Assembly: GCA_016714495.1 (NCBI GenBank)
Contig: JADKDU010000005.1
Coordinates: 1 to 64,000, forward strand
Source: Hyphomonadaceae bacterium
Lineage (GTDB): Bacteria; Pseudomonadota; Alphaproteobacteria; Caulobacterales; Hyphomonadaceae
Direction: 5' to 3'
DNA: 64,000 bases
In this document: one piece after another, positions 34,989-43,550 of the stretch
Position numbering within the stretch: position 1 is the stretch's first letter
How the letters are laid out: every line of letters starts with the position of its first letter
Notes under the pieces: model-generated
The model's database searches: none
What the model was told of the DNA's origin: nothing
What the model saw: the letters and a program-made list of their open reading frames with translations, nothing else
Program-made: the position numbers and the translations under genes

Positions 34989-35518
34989 TTGTTGAAGTTT
35001 GCCATGATCATCGGATCGACTCGGCCGAACCGCTTTGCCGACATTCCAGCGAAATGGATCGTCGACGGGGCGACAAAGCGCGACGATTTCACGCTCGACG
35101 TGCTCGACCTGCGCGAACATCCCCTGCCCTTCTTCAATGAGCCGATGCCGGTCGGCTATGTCGGCGGCAAATTCTCTGAGGCGGCAGCCGAGGCGTGGCG
35201 ACACGAGATTGGCCAATACGATGGGTTCATCGTTACGGCGGCGGAATACAACCACGCACCCACAGGCGTGCTCAAGAACGCCTTCGACAGCGCTTCGTTC
35301 GAATGGCATCGCAAGCCGATCGCCTTTGTCGGCTATGGCGGGGTTGGCGGGGCGCGGGCTATCGAACACCTACGCGGCATCGCAGTAGAACTGCAGATGG
35401 CGCCGTTCAGCAGGGCAAGACGCCGGACGATTATCCGTATCTCGTCGACGCGCGGAAGGCCGTGTTGGACCAGATGGTATGGTGGGGAAATGCGCTCAAG
35501 GCGGCGCGGGCGGCTTAA
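34989..35518 (+). pseudogene. NAD(P)H-dependent FMN reductase, broken after ELQMAP
   Basis: Flavodoxin-fold reductase with TTG start seven bases after AGGAG (an ATG at 35004 would cut into the first strand). FAMIIGSTRPNRF binds FMN, followed by PLPFFNEP and TAAEYNHAPTGVLKNAFD. After ELQMAP near 35405 the frame turns to nonsense, but VQQGKTPDDYPYLVDARKAVLDQMVWWGNALKAARAA continues in another frame to 35518. Homologues have about 14 more residues between ELQMAP and the QQGK helix, so a deletion not divisible by three, perhaps between GGCGCC repeats, is the best guess. Activity as NADPH quinone or azo reductase is lost if the sequence is right. Confidence 0.8.
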
Positions 35519-35537
35519 TCCCGGATCAAAAAACAAA

Positions 35538-35563
35538 CGGGCCGCGGAGTGATCCGCGGCCCG
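35538..35563. terminator. Bidirectional intrinsic terminator
   Basis: CGGGCCGCGGA (35538-35548), loop GTGA, TCCGCGGCCCG (35553-35563): 11 perfect pairs. Minus strand reads into TTTGTTTTTT, ending hppA; plus strand reads into a shorter T-run for the reductase gene. One of the clearest terminators in the window. Confidence 0.9.
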
Positions 35564-35588
35564 CTGCATTTTTCAGAACAGATTGCGG

Positions 35589-37766
35589 CTAGTGGCCGCC
35601 CGCCATGGCCGCGAGCATGAGCAGCGCGACAATGTTGGTGATCTTGATCATCGGGTTCACGGCGGGGCCCGCCGTGTCCTTGTAGGGGTCGCCGACGGTG
35701 TCGCCGGTCACGGCGGCCTTGTGAGCCTCCGAGCCCTTCTTGTGAACGACGCCATCCTTGTCGCGGAAGCCGTCTTCAAACGACTTCTTGGCGTTGTCCC
35801 AGGCGCCGCCGCCCGAGGTCATCGAGATGGCGACGAAGAGGCCGGTCACGATGACGCCGAGCAGCATGGCGCCGACCGCCGAGAGGGCGTGGCCCTTGTA
35901 CTCGTCAGCGAAGCCGCCAATGCCCCAGATCACAAAGAACAGGACGATGGGCGACAGCACCGGCAAGAGCGATGGGATGATCATTTCCTTGATCGCGGCC
36001 TTGGTCAGCATGTCGACGGCGCGGCCGTAATCAGGCTTGGCCGAATAATCCATGATGCCTTTGATTTCACGGAACTGACGGCGGACTTCTTCGACCACCG
36101 CTTGCGCCGCGCGACCAACCGCCATCATCGACATGCCGCCAAAGAGGAAGGGCAGCAGGCCGCCAAACAGCAGGCCGACGACCACGTAGGGGTTCGACAG
36201 CTCGAAGTTCGGAGCGACGCCGTACAGGAAGTCTCCCTCGACCGCATTGGTCGAGAAGAAGTCGAGGTCGGCGGTGAAGGCGGCGAACAGCACCAGGGCG
36301 CCAAGACCGGCGGAGCCGATCGCATAACCTTTGGTGACGGCCTTGGTCGTGTTGCCGACAGCGTCGAGCGTGTCGGTGGTTTCGCGGACCGAGTCATCGA
36401 GGCCCGACATTTCGGCGATGCCGCCGGCGTTGTCGGTGACCGGGCCGAAGGCGTCGAGGGCCACCACCATGCCGGCGAGAGCGAGCATGGTCGTGACCGC
36501 GATGCCGACGCCGATGAGGCCGGCGAGCGTGTAGGTGAAGATAATGCCTGCGATGATGATCAGGGCCGGGATGGCCGTGGCTTCCAGCGAGACAGCAAGA
36601 CCCTGAATCACGTTGGTGCCGTGGCCGGAAACCGAGGCCTGGGCGATCGAGCGCACAGGACGGTAGCCGACGCCGGTATAGTATTCCGTGATCCAGATGA
36701 TGAGGCCCGTGACGACCAGACCAGCAACGCCGCACAAGAACAGGTTCATGGCGGTGATCGGGGTGGAAAGGTCGTCGGCCATCGTGACCGTGGCGGTCAT
36801 CGGATCGCCCAGCGTCATGTAGATGGCGAGATAGAGCGCCGGAACCGAAAGAACGGCGGAAGCGATGAAGCCCTTGTAGAGGGCGCCCATCACGTTGCGC
36901 GAGTCTTTCGAGAGGCGGACAAAGAACGTGCCGATGATCGAGGTGACGATGCAAACGCCTGCAATGGTGAGCGGGAGCATCATCATGCCGGCTTCGGCGA
37001 CGCCGTTGAAGGTGATGGAGGCGAGCACCATCGTGGCGACGATCGTCACCGCATAGGTTTCGAACAGGTCGGCCGCCATGCCGGCGCAATCGCCGACGTT
37101 GTCGCCGACGTTGTCGGCGATCGTGGCGGGGTTGCGCGGGTCATCTTCGGGAATGCCGGCTTCGACCTTGCCCACCATGTCGCCGCCGACGTCAGCGCCT
37201 TTGGTGAAGATGCCGCCGCCGAGACGGGCGAAGATGGAGATCAGCGAAGCGCCGAGGCCGAGCGAGACCATCGCATCGATGACCGTGCGGTCGCCAGGCT
37301 CGAGGCCGAGGCCGACTGTGAGCAGCGCGTAGTAGCCGCCGAGGCCGATGATTGCGAGACCAACGACGAGCATGCCGGTGACGGCGCCCGACTGGAACGC
37401 GACGGCGAGGCCCTGACCGAGACCCTTGGAGGAAGCCTCAGTGGTGCGGACGTTGGCCTGCACCGAGATCTTCATGCCGATGAAGCCGGCGGCGCCCGAG
37501 AGCACCGCGCCGAGCACGAAGCCGAGCGGCGCCTGCCAGTTCTTGAAAAAGATGGCGAGGATGATGGTGACGACCACGCCGATCATCGCAATCGTGCGAT
37601 ACTGGCGGTTGAGGTAGGCGTTGGCGCCTTCCTGAATGGCTTTTGCGATTTCCTGCATGCGGGCGCTGCCGGTCGGCAGCGCCATGAGGCGCTGGGTCGT
37701 GATGACCCCGTATCCTACTGCGATAAGGCCAGCCACGATGGGCAGCCACAGCGACAAGTCGCTCAT
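35589..37766 (-). CDS. hppA: Membrane-bound H+-translocating pyrophosphatase, K+-independent type
   Basis: 725 residues, about 16 membrane helices. The substrate motif DVGGDMVGKVEAGIPEDDPRNPATIADNVGDNVGD and TYAVTIV are intact. GNTTKAVTKG has Lys where K+-dependent enzymes have Ala, pointing to the K+-independent, proton-pumping subtype. It hydrolyses PPi at the inner membrane and pumps H+. Ends at a strong bidirectional terminator and has its own upstream region (37767-37953). Monocistronic. Confidence 0.97.
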   Translation of the reverse strand: MSDLSLWLPIVAGLIAVGYGVITTQRLMALPTGSARMQEIAKAIQEGANAYLNRQYRTIAMIGVVVTIILAIFFKNWQAPLGFVLGAVLSGAAGFIGMKISVQANVRTTEASSKGLGQGLAVAFQSGAVTGMLVVGLAIIGLGGYYALLTVGLGLEPGDRTVIDAMVSLGLGASLISIFARLGGGIFTKGADVGGDMVGKVEAGIPEDDPRNPATIADNVGDNVGDCAGMAADLFETYAVTIVATMVLASITFNGVAEAGMMMLPLTIAGVCIVTSIIGTFFVRLSKDSRNVMGALYKGFIASAVLSVPALYLAIYMTLGDPMTATVTMADDLSTPITAMNLFLCGVAGLVVTGLIIWITEYYTGVGYRPVRSIAQASVSGHGTNVIQGLAVSLEATAIPALIIIAGIIFTYTLAGLIGVGIAVTTMLALAGMVVALDAFGPVTDNAGGIAEMSGLDDSVRETTDTLDAVGNTTKAVTKGYAIGSAGLGALVLFAAFTADLDFFSTNAVEGDFLYGVAPNFELSNPYVVVGLLFGGLLPFLFGGMSMMAVGRAAQAVVEEVRRQFREIKGIMDYSAKPDYGRAVDMLTKAAIKEMIIPSLLPVLSPIVLFFVIWGIGGFADEYKGHALSAVGAMLLGVIVTGLFVAISMTSGGGAWDNAKKSFEDGFRDKDGVVHKKGSEAHKAAVTGDTVGDPYKDTAGPAVNPMIKITNIVALLMLAAMAGGH

Positions 37767-37953
37767 GTTTCGTCCTCTTAACGGGTTGAATTTGGACGAC
37801 TTCCCCGCAATCCCCCTGGAATCACGCTTGGCCCGCCCGGCAAGATGGGCGGGAACATGCCCAAATTGACCCTTTCAGGCAAGTTTGTTGATTCGAGTAG
37901 CCTTTACGTAGGGGCAGCCATTCCAAAACCTCCGTTGAGATCGCTCAAGCTAC

Positions 37954-38880
37954 ATGATGGATGGGGCGATGGCTGACGCGCCCGCCCTTCACCGCCCCCT
38001 GCCCCTGCCGCCGCTCGCTCTGGCGATGATCGGGGTGATGATGGGCTGCATGATGGACGCCCTGATCAAGCATCTGGGCGCGGCTTACACGGCCGTGCTG
38101 ATCGCAACGATGCGCTATGTGTTCGGGACAATGTTCTCGGGCGCGACAGTGATCGCGCTGAAACGGCGTATGCCGGACGCAGCGGCGCTTCGCCGACATG
38201 CCTTGCGCGCGGTGGCGAGCACGCTGTCGGCTGTTCTGTTCTTTCACTGCCTGACGATCCTTCCGATTGCAGAAGCGACGGTGCTGATCTTCTGCGCGCC
38301 GCTGATGATCTCCCCGCTGGCGTGGTGGATCCTGGGCGAAAAGATGCAGCCGATGGCCTCGGTCGCGCTGATGATCGGCTTTGTCGGGGTGCTGATCACC
38401 GTTCAAGGCGCGCGCGAAGCTGCGGATACGGCGCGGAGACTTGAAGGCGTGGTCGCGGGCGTTTCGGCCTCGAGCCTTTATGCGTTGTCGATCGTGCTGC
38501 TGCGGCAGGCGGCGCAGAAGGACGACGCGATTGTTACGGCGTTCCTCGGTAATGTGTTCCCGGCGCTCTACTTGATCGGGCCGGCGATCCTGCTCGGGGC
38601 GTCGCCAGCGATCGGCGATCTGCCGCTGTTTGCGGTGGCGGGGCTGACAGGGTTTCTGCTGTGGTTCCTGCTGACGCAGGCCTATGCGCGCGCGCCGGCG
38701 CAAAGCCTGGCCGCCGCTGAATACACCGCGCTGCTGTGGAGCGCCCTGCTCGGGTATTTCTTCTTCTCGGAAACGCCGCGCTGGCAGGTCTGGGTCGGCG
38801 CTCTGGTGATCGTTGCGGCAGTGGGGCTATCGGCCTGGAGCAGTCACCTGCGGGCAAAGGTCCAGCCTTTGGCCGACTAG
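37954..38880 (+). CDS. DMT superfamily (EamA) transporter
   Basis: 308 residues with ten hydrophobic segments, the two-repeat EamA fold (ATMRYVFGTMFSG, LLIFCAPLMISPLAWWILGEKMQ in the first half; PLFAVAGLTGFLLWFLLTQAYARAPAQSLAAAEYTALLWSALLGYFFFSETP in the second). EamA proteins export metabolites or amino acids. Start uncertain: ATG at 37954 or 37969 (which follows ATGGGGCG). Divergent from hppA. Substrate unknown. Confidence 0.88.
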   Translation: MMDGAMADAPALHRPLPLPPLALAMIGVMMGCMMDALIKHLGAAYTAVLIATMRYVFGTMFSGATVIALKRRMPDAAALRRHALRAVASTLSAVLFFHCLTILPIAEATVLIFCAPLMISPLAWWILGEKMQPMASVALMIGFVGVLITVQGAREAADTARRLEGVVAGVSASSLYALSIVLLRQAAQKDDAIVTAFLGNVFPALYLIGPAILLGASPAIGDLPLFAVAGLTGFLLWFLLTQAYARAPAQSLAAAEYTALLWSALLGYFFFSETPRWQVWVGALVIVAAVGLSAWSSHLRAKVQPLAD

Positions 38881-38956
38881 CGTGAGTTGCTTGCCCCGCC
38901 GCGCGAACACCGCCAGATTCACTCGCCAGCGATCAGACACTGTATTGGGGAAGCGC

Positions 38957-39619
38957 ATGAAACGGACGATCACGCTCGCGGCGCTCGCGTTAGGCGCGGG
39001 TGTCGGCGCACAGACCGCACAGGCCCAGCTTGCCGTCAGCGGCAGCATCGGGACGACAGGCGGGTCGGTGGAGGCGCAAACGCAGATCACGCCGATCATT
39101 CAGCTGCGCGGCGGCTATAATTACTTCGAGTATGGCGTGAACGACACCTACGACGACATCGCCTATGAGGGCGATCTCGACCTCACAACGTGGGGGGCGT
39201 TCGTCGATTTCAGGCCGTTTTCGAACGCCTTCATCGTGACGGCGGGCGCCTACTTTGGCGACAAGGGCCTCGACCTCACGGCGAGGCCGACGCAGAATGT
39301 GGAAATCGGCAACCAGACGTTCACGCCAGGGCAGGTCGGCGCCCTTCGTGCGACAGCCGAACTCGAGGATACGGCGCCGTTCCTGGGCATCGGCTGGGAC
39401 ACGACGTTCCAGGGAGAAACGGGGTTCGGCTTCAAGATCATCGCCGGCGCCATGTTCACTGGGTCGCCCGATGTGAGCATGACATCCAGCGGAGGCTCGC
39501 TGTCGAACGATCCCAATTTCCAGGCCCAGCTGGCGATCGAAGAGCAGAACCTGCGCGACGATGTCGACGACTACGAAGTCTATCCTGTCGTGCAGGCGGG
39601 CCTGACCTATTCATTCTAG
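38957..39619 (+). CDS. Outer-membrane beta-barrel-like protein
   Basis: 220 residues from the ATG at 38957 with GGGGAAG ribosome site. A Sec signal peptide (MKRTITLAALALGAGVGAQTAQAQ) is followed by alternating hydrophobic/polar strands with Gly/Tyr/Phe (QLRGGYNYFEYGV, VDFRPFSNAFIVTAGAYFG, GFGFKIIAGAMFTG) and a terminal Phe in GLTYSF, the signature for BamA-dependent outer-membrane insertion. Size suggests an eight-stranded barrel. No specific family recognised. Confidence 0.72.
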   Translation: MKRTITLAALALGAGVGAQTAQAQLAVSGSIGTTGGSVEAQTQITPIIQLRGGYNYFEYGVNDTYDDIAYEGDLDLTTWGAFVDFRPFSNAFIVTAGAYFGDKGLDLTARPTQNVEIGNQTFTPGQVGALRATAELEDTAPFLGIGWDTTFQGETGFGFKIIAGAMFTGSPDVSMTSSGGSLSNDPNFQAQLAIEEQNLRDDVDDYEVYPVVQAGLTYSF

Positions 39620-39640
39620 CCGGCCCAATCCAAAATGAAC

Positions 39641-39670
39641 AACGCCCCGCAGCGGTTGCAGCGGGACGTT
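39641..39670. terminator. Bidirectional terminator between convergent genes
   Basis: AACGCCCCGC (39641-39650), ten-base loop, GCGGGACGTT (39661-39670): ten pairs with one mismatch. Plus strand continues CATGTTTTC, minus strand CATTTTGG, so short T-runs on both sides. It lies between the barrel protein and the DUF3617 gene, ending both. Confidence 0.7.
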
Positions 39671-39694
39671 CATGTTTTCAGGATGCAGCGAGGC

Positions 39695-40189
39695 TTACGT
39701 CTTCGGCGCGCCACCCGGATTGTCTTTCAGCCAGCGCTGTTTTTCCTTCGCGGCTTCGGCGGCGGTGCAATCGCCCATATAGGTGGCGTCGGCGTTCATC
39801 GAGAAGCCGGCCGGTATCGGGCCGAGATTTGCCGTGCCCTTGGCGCGGATCGTCATCGACGTCGGCGTATGCGTCAGGGTGGCGTCGGCCTTACCGGTGG
39901 TCTTGCCTTCGCAGATCAGCTTGAAAGAATAGCCGCCGGAAATCGGAAGCACGTTATCAACCTTGCAGCCTTCCTCGAGATCGCGCGCAAGTTTCGACAG
40001 CGTGATGCGCGCCTTCTCGGGGATCAGGCATTCAAGGTTTTCCTCGTTGAGCGGGATCGCCATGATGTTGGTTTCCTGCTTCCATTTCCACTTGCCGGGC
40101 TGCACCTGGATGGCGCCGTCCTTGGCTGTGTCTGCACCAGCGGCGCACACGGCAAGCAGCGCGGTTGCGGCAATAGCCAGAAGCCTCAT
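39695..40189 (-). CDS. DUF3617 family exported protein
   Basis: 164 residues with signal peptide (MRLLAIAATALLAVCAAGAD). The mature part shows the DUF3617 layout: PGKWKWKQETNIM near the start, paired cysteines (LECLIPEK, EGCKVDN, KLICEGK, GDCTAAEA) and the TLTHTPTSMTIRAKGT strand. Function unknown in the family; presumably a periplasmic small-ligand or envelope protein. Ends toward a shared bidirectional terminator. Confidence 0.83.
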   Translation of the reverse strand: MRLLAIAATALLAVCAAGADTAKDGAIQVQPGKWKWKQETNIMAIPLNEENLECLIPEKARITLSKLARDLEEGCKVDNVLPISGGYSFKLICEGKTTGKADATLTHTPTSMTIRAKGTANLGPIPAGFSMNADATYMGDCTAAEAAKEKQRWLKDNPGGAPKT

Positions 40190-40295
40190 CTAAGTCTCCC
40201 TCGGGGACGGACCGCGAAACCAGCGGCCCCACTCTCAGCGGCGATATGCGCCTTTCCTACATGAACGCGGCCCGAATGAGGCGGGCGCCAAATCG

Positions 40296-41000
40296 TCATG
40301 TTTGGACCACGCGGTAACCTTTGACGGGCAGCACCGCCATCAGGATAGCCCCTGCTATATAGCCTCCAAGATGGGCTTCCCAAGCGAGCGCCATGCCGAG
40401 AAGGCTTGGCGCCACGAATGTAAGCAGCGCGTTCGCGATGCCGAAGGCGGCGGTGAATTTCAGGAACTCGGCGTCCCATAGCTTTCGCTTCATGCCGTAG
40501 GGGTCGAGCAGGAAGGCCGCGGCGACGAGGCCCGACGTGCCGCCCGAGGCGCCCACGGCGTAGGGGCTCTCGGCTGTCGCGAACGCAAGATAGAGCGCCG
40601 ATCCGGCAACCACCGAGCCGAGGAACACGATCATCCAGAGGCCCCAGGCGGTCGGCCCGCCGCCGAACGTGCGCGCGACAGGCGTGCCGAAGGCCAGCAG
40701 CATCAGCGAATTGACGATCACGTGCATCCAGTCGCCATGCAGCAGAGCTGTTGAAGCCAGCGTCAGCGATCCGGCGAACATGTCGGGATAAACCTTCGAC
40801 GATCCCGCCGCCGCCCAGAAGCGTTCCGGCGCGAGCGCAAAATCATAGAGGGCGGCCTGCTGCTCGGCGAACGGCGCGAAAGCGTAGGCCGCATATAGCG
40901 CGATCAGCAGAATGGACATCACCACGACGATCAGTGGCGCGTTGAAGATCGGCTGTGGCCGGGCGGGTGAAGCTGGCGTCTGGGAGGCGTCATAGGGCAT
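40296..41000 (-). CDS. Rhomboid family intramembrane serine protease
   Basis: 234 residues from the ATG at 41000; the upstream extension is not membrane-like. Six membrane helices. Catalytic Ser in GASGGTSGL (about 158) and His in AHLGGYIAGA (about 210), with the LHGDWMHVIVNSLMLLAFG segment (His/Asn oxyanion region). It cleaves membrane proteins within the bilayer. Target unknown. It lies 43 bases after the GNAT gene on the same strand. Confidence 0.88.
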   Translation of the reverse strand: MPYDASQTPASPARPQPIFNAPLIVVVMSILLIALYAAYAFAPFAEQQAALYDFALAPERFWAAAGSSKVYPDMFAGSLTLASTALLHGDWMHVIVNSLMLLAFGTPVARTFGGGPTAWGLWMIVFLGSVVAGSALYLAFATAESPYAVGASGGTSGLVAAAFLLDPYGMKRKLWDAEFLKFTAAFGIANALLTFVAPSLLGMALAWEAHLGGYIAGAILMAVLPVKGYRVVQT

Positions 41001-41043
41001 GCGAGCAAGATGGCGGTTGCAAGCGGCGCCGGCAACCTCGCAA

Positions 41044-41577
41044 TTAGAGCGACTTGCCCATTCGAACGCCGGGAACTTCAACGCCATCCTTCGAGGCGGC
41101 AACGATGCGCTGAATGTCGTGATAACCGCAGGCGCGATAGAGCGGCTCGCCAGACATGGTGGCCATCAGCTCCACGGCTTTGAAGCCGGCATGACGGGCG
41201 GCGCCTTCGCAAATCTCGAGGATCAGGCGGCCGACGCCCCGGCGCTTGAAATCGGGATGTGTGTACATGGCGCGGATGCGTGCCGCGTCTTTCGCCATGT
41301 CGAGCAAGGCCGCGTTGCGCTGGGACGTGGAATGGTCGCCGCCATAAAGCGTGGCCCGACGGGACCAGCCGCCACAACCGGCAAGACGGCGGTCTTCCTC
41401 GACGAGGAAATAGGTGCGGTCGGCGATCAGCTGCGTGTCGAGGCCCATGATGGACTTCGACAGTTCGACCTGCGCCGGATCCAGGAAGTCTTTCAGGTGC
41501 TCGGCGATGGCGACCTCCATCAGCGCCTTGATGGCGGGCAGATCGGCTTCGGTGGCGAGACGGTGGGTGAAAATCAT
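41044..41577 (-). CDS. GNAT family N-acetyltransferase
   Basis: 177 residues. Acetyl-CoA motif A is IRAMYTHPDFKRRGVGRLILEICEGAARHAGF, with RRGVGR binding the pyrophosphate. The N-terminal THRLATEADLPAIKALM and C-terminal YRACGYHDIQRIV are typical GNAT ends. Substrate unknown; many are small-molecule or protein N-acetylases. Same strand as and upstream of the rhomboid gene. Confidence 0.87.
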   Translation of the reverse strand: MIFTHRLATEADLPAIKALMEVAIAEHLKDFLDPAQVELSKSIMGLDTQLIADRTYFLVEEDRRLAGCGGWSRRATLYGGDHSTSQRNAALLDMAKDAARIRAMYTHPDFKRRGVGRLILEICEGAARHAGFKAVELMATMSGEPLYRACGYHDIQRIVAASKDGVEVPGVRMGKSL

Positions 41578-41681
41578 GCTGATCCCCTGGGCCGCCTATT
41601 CTCGACGCGCCGGGGCGGTCCAGGCAACCCGGGAGCCTGACGACCGTTGGTATCATCAAGCAGAGGAGGCCTGATCGTCTC

Positions 41682-41924
41682 ATGAATGTGCAGCAAGTCC
41701 GAACCGGCGCCTTGATTGGCGTCGCGATCGCGATCCTGGCCGGGGCCGCAAAGATGTCAGCGGAGCGCCGCCGCGCGCGCAGGGCATTTCAGCCAGTGCG
41801 CGACGCTGGGCCGGAGAACATGGCGCATCCGCCTGCCGACTGGGACGATGTCGACCAGACCGCGGACGAATCCTTCCCGGCCAGCGACCCGCCCTGCCAC
41901 TGCAGGCGGTCGCGCTACGACTAG
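41682..41924 (+). CDS. Small membrane-anchored hypothetical protein
   Basis: 80 residues: a short hydrophobic helix (about 10-22, LIGVAIAILAGAA), basic RRRARRAF and a tail with DWDDVDQTADESFPASDPPCHC. This DESFPASDPP ending recurs, from memory, in small alphaproteobacterial proteins of unknown function. GAGGAGG gives an upstream ribosome signal, though at long spacing. It overlaps the ilvC stop by four bases on the opposite strand. Confidence 0.65.
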   Translation: MNVQQVRTGALIGVAIAILAGAAKMSAERRRARRAFQPVRDAGPENMAHPPADWDDVDQTADESFPASDPPCHCRRSRYD

Positions 41925-42940
41925 TTTCGCTTGCGATCGACGAGGCGGTTGGAATTCGACCATTGCATCATGCCGCGGAGCTTTTCGCCGACTTCTTCGA
42001 TCGGGTGGTTGCTCATCTTGCTACGCATGGCCTGGAAGGACGGGGCGCCGGCCTGGTTCTCGAGCACCCAGTCGCGAGCGAAGCGGCCCTGCTGGATGTC
42101 TTCTAGGACCTTTTTCATCGCGGCTTTCGTTTCCGAGGTCACGATGCGCGGGCCGGTGACGTATTCGCCGTACTCAGCCGTGTTCGAGATCGAGTAGTTC
42201 ATGTTAGCGATGCCGCCTTCATAGATCAGGTCGACGATCAGCTTCACTTCGTGGAGGCATTCGAAATACGCCATCTCCGGCGCGTAGCCGGCTTCGACCA
42301 GCGTCTCGTAGCCGGCCTTGATCAGCTCGACGAGGCCGCCGCAGAGCACGGCCTGTTCGCCGAACAGATCAGTTTCAGTCTCTTCGCGGAAGGACGTCTG
42401 GATGACGCCGGCGCGCGTGTTGCCGATAGCTTTCGAATAGCTGAGGGCGACAGCCTGCGCAACGCCTGAGGCGTCTTGGTGGATCGCGATGAGGCCCGGC
42501 AGGCCGCGGCCCTGCGTGTACTGGTTGCGCAGCGTGTGGCCCGGGCCCTTCGGCGCGGAGAGCGACACGTCCATGTCGGCGCGGGGGCGGATCAGATTAT
42601 AGTGGATGTTGAAGCCGTGACCGAACATCAGGTGTTGGCCCTTGCGCGTGTGCGGCTCGATCTCGTTGGTGTAGAGCACGGCCTGCTTCTCATCAGGCGT
42701 GAGAATCATCATCACGTCGGCCCACTTCGCGGCCTCGGTCGGCGTCACGACCTTAAGGCCTTCCTGCTCGGCCTTGGGCTTGGAAGCCGAGTTCGGCTGA
42801 AGGCCGACCACAAGATCCTTCACGCCGCTTTCGCGAAGGTTGAGCGCATGGGCGTGGCCCTGGCTGCCATAGCCGATGACGGCGACCTTCTTGGACTGGA
42901 TGATCGAGAGATCGGCGTCGGCTTCGTAATAGACTTTCAT
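41921..42940 (-). CDS. ilvC: Ketol-acid reductoisomerase
   Basis: 339 residues from the ATG at 42940 with AGGTGA six bases ahead; a GTG three codons earlier is also in frame. Class I enzyme of isoleucine/valine synthesis: converts acetohydroxy acids to dihydroxy acids with NADPH and Mg2+. N-terminal Rossmann motif GYGSQGHAHALNLRESG, then LSAPKGPGHTLRNQYTQGRG and the C-terminal FECLHEVKLIVDLIYEGGIANMNYSISNTAEYG with the metal-binding acidic residues. Last gene of the ilv cluster, after a lipoprotein gene. Confidence 0.97.
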   Translation of the reverse strand: MKVYYEADADLSIIQSKKVAVIGYGSQGHAHALNLRESGVKDLVVGLQPNSASKPKAEQEGLKVVTPTEAAKWADVMMILTPDEKQAVLYTNEIEPHTRKGQHLMFGHGFNIHYNLIRPRADMDVSLSAPKGPGHTLRNQYTQGRGLPGLIAIHQDASGVAQAVALSYSKAIGNTRAGVIQTSFREETETDLFGEQAVLCGGLVELIKAGYETLVEAGYAPEMAYFECLHEVKLIVDLIYEGGIANMNYSISNTAEYGEYVTGPRIVTSETKAAMKKVLEDIQQGRFARDWVLENQAGAPSFQAMRSKMSNHPIEEVGEKLRGMMQWSNSNRLVDRKRN

Positions 42941-43007
42941 GTCACTCACCTCGAGGTTTGGCGGTCCCTTACGCGAACCGGCCGCAGTCGGAAACTGAAA
43001 ACGTCGT

Positions 43008-43550
43008 TTAGCCCGGACGGCCGTCCGGATCGGGCGGAATGTCGCTGCCGGCGGAGGGAGGATCGGCGATGGTGGCGTCCATCACGACCTTCCACGCGCC
43101 CGCTTCGTCCTTGCGCCAAGAGGTCATGTAGCGGCCCTGCTCCAGCGTCTGGTCGCCCATCTTCACGGCGTAGCGGCCCGTAGTCGTGGCAAAATCGCCG
43201 GACGCGGATGCGACGCCGCTATCGGGGGTCCAGCCGATCGAGAAACCAGGAGGCGACTGCTCGAACGGCGCTGCGATCGCTTCGGCGCCTTTAAGATAAA
43301 CACCGGGCTGCACGAACTGGCTGTCGGTCGGATGGAACCAGGCTGTGAAGGCAGCCTTGGCCCCATCCTTGGCGACCGCGGCGGCGAAATCACGATCCGC
43401 CTGCAGCGCGGCGTCGAGCGTCGTCTGCGCAGCGTTGGGATCAGCGACCGCAACGACAGGCGCAGTCGGGCCCGAACAGGCCACGAGCAACCCGACAATC
43501 ATCGCCGCGAACGCGGCGCGATACGGCGCTTTCTTCCTTAACTGGCTCAT
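43008..43550 (-). CDS. Lipoprotein with NTF2/DUF4440-like domain in the ilv operon
   Basis: 180 residues. Signal and lipobox VGLLVAC (Cys25), followed by a region resembling DUF4440/SnoaL-type NTF2 folds: DAALQADRDFAAAVAKDGAKAAFTAWFHPTDSQFVQPG, EAIAAPFEQSPP and TTTGRYAVKMGDQ with a closing WRKDEAGAWKVVMDATI. These bind small molecules or act as simple isomerase/hydrolase folds; function not assignable. Its start overlaps the ilvN stop (four bases), so it is part of the ilv transcript. An unexpected neighbour for biosynthesis genes. Confidence 0.78.
   Translation of the reverse strand: MSQLRKKAPYRAAFAAMIVGLLVACSGPTAPVVAVADPNAAQTTLDAALQADRDFAAAVAKDGAKAAFTAWFHPTDSQFVQPGVYLKGAEAIAAPFEQSPPGFSIGWTPDSGVASASGDFATTTGRYAVKMGDQTLEQGRYMTSWRKDEAGAWKVVMDATIADPPSAGSDIPPDPDGRPG

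Noticed and set aside
35583..37781. A 732-codon open frame on the plus strand opposite hppA
   Set aside because: It is the antiphase mirror of hppA; it is extremely rich in His/Asp/Glu/Arg/Gly, without a ribosome site or domain. GC-rich third positions keep antisense frames open.
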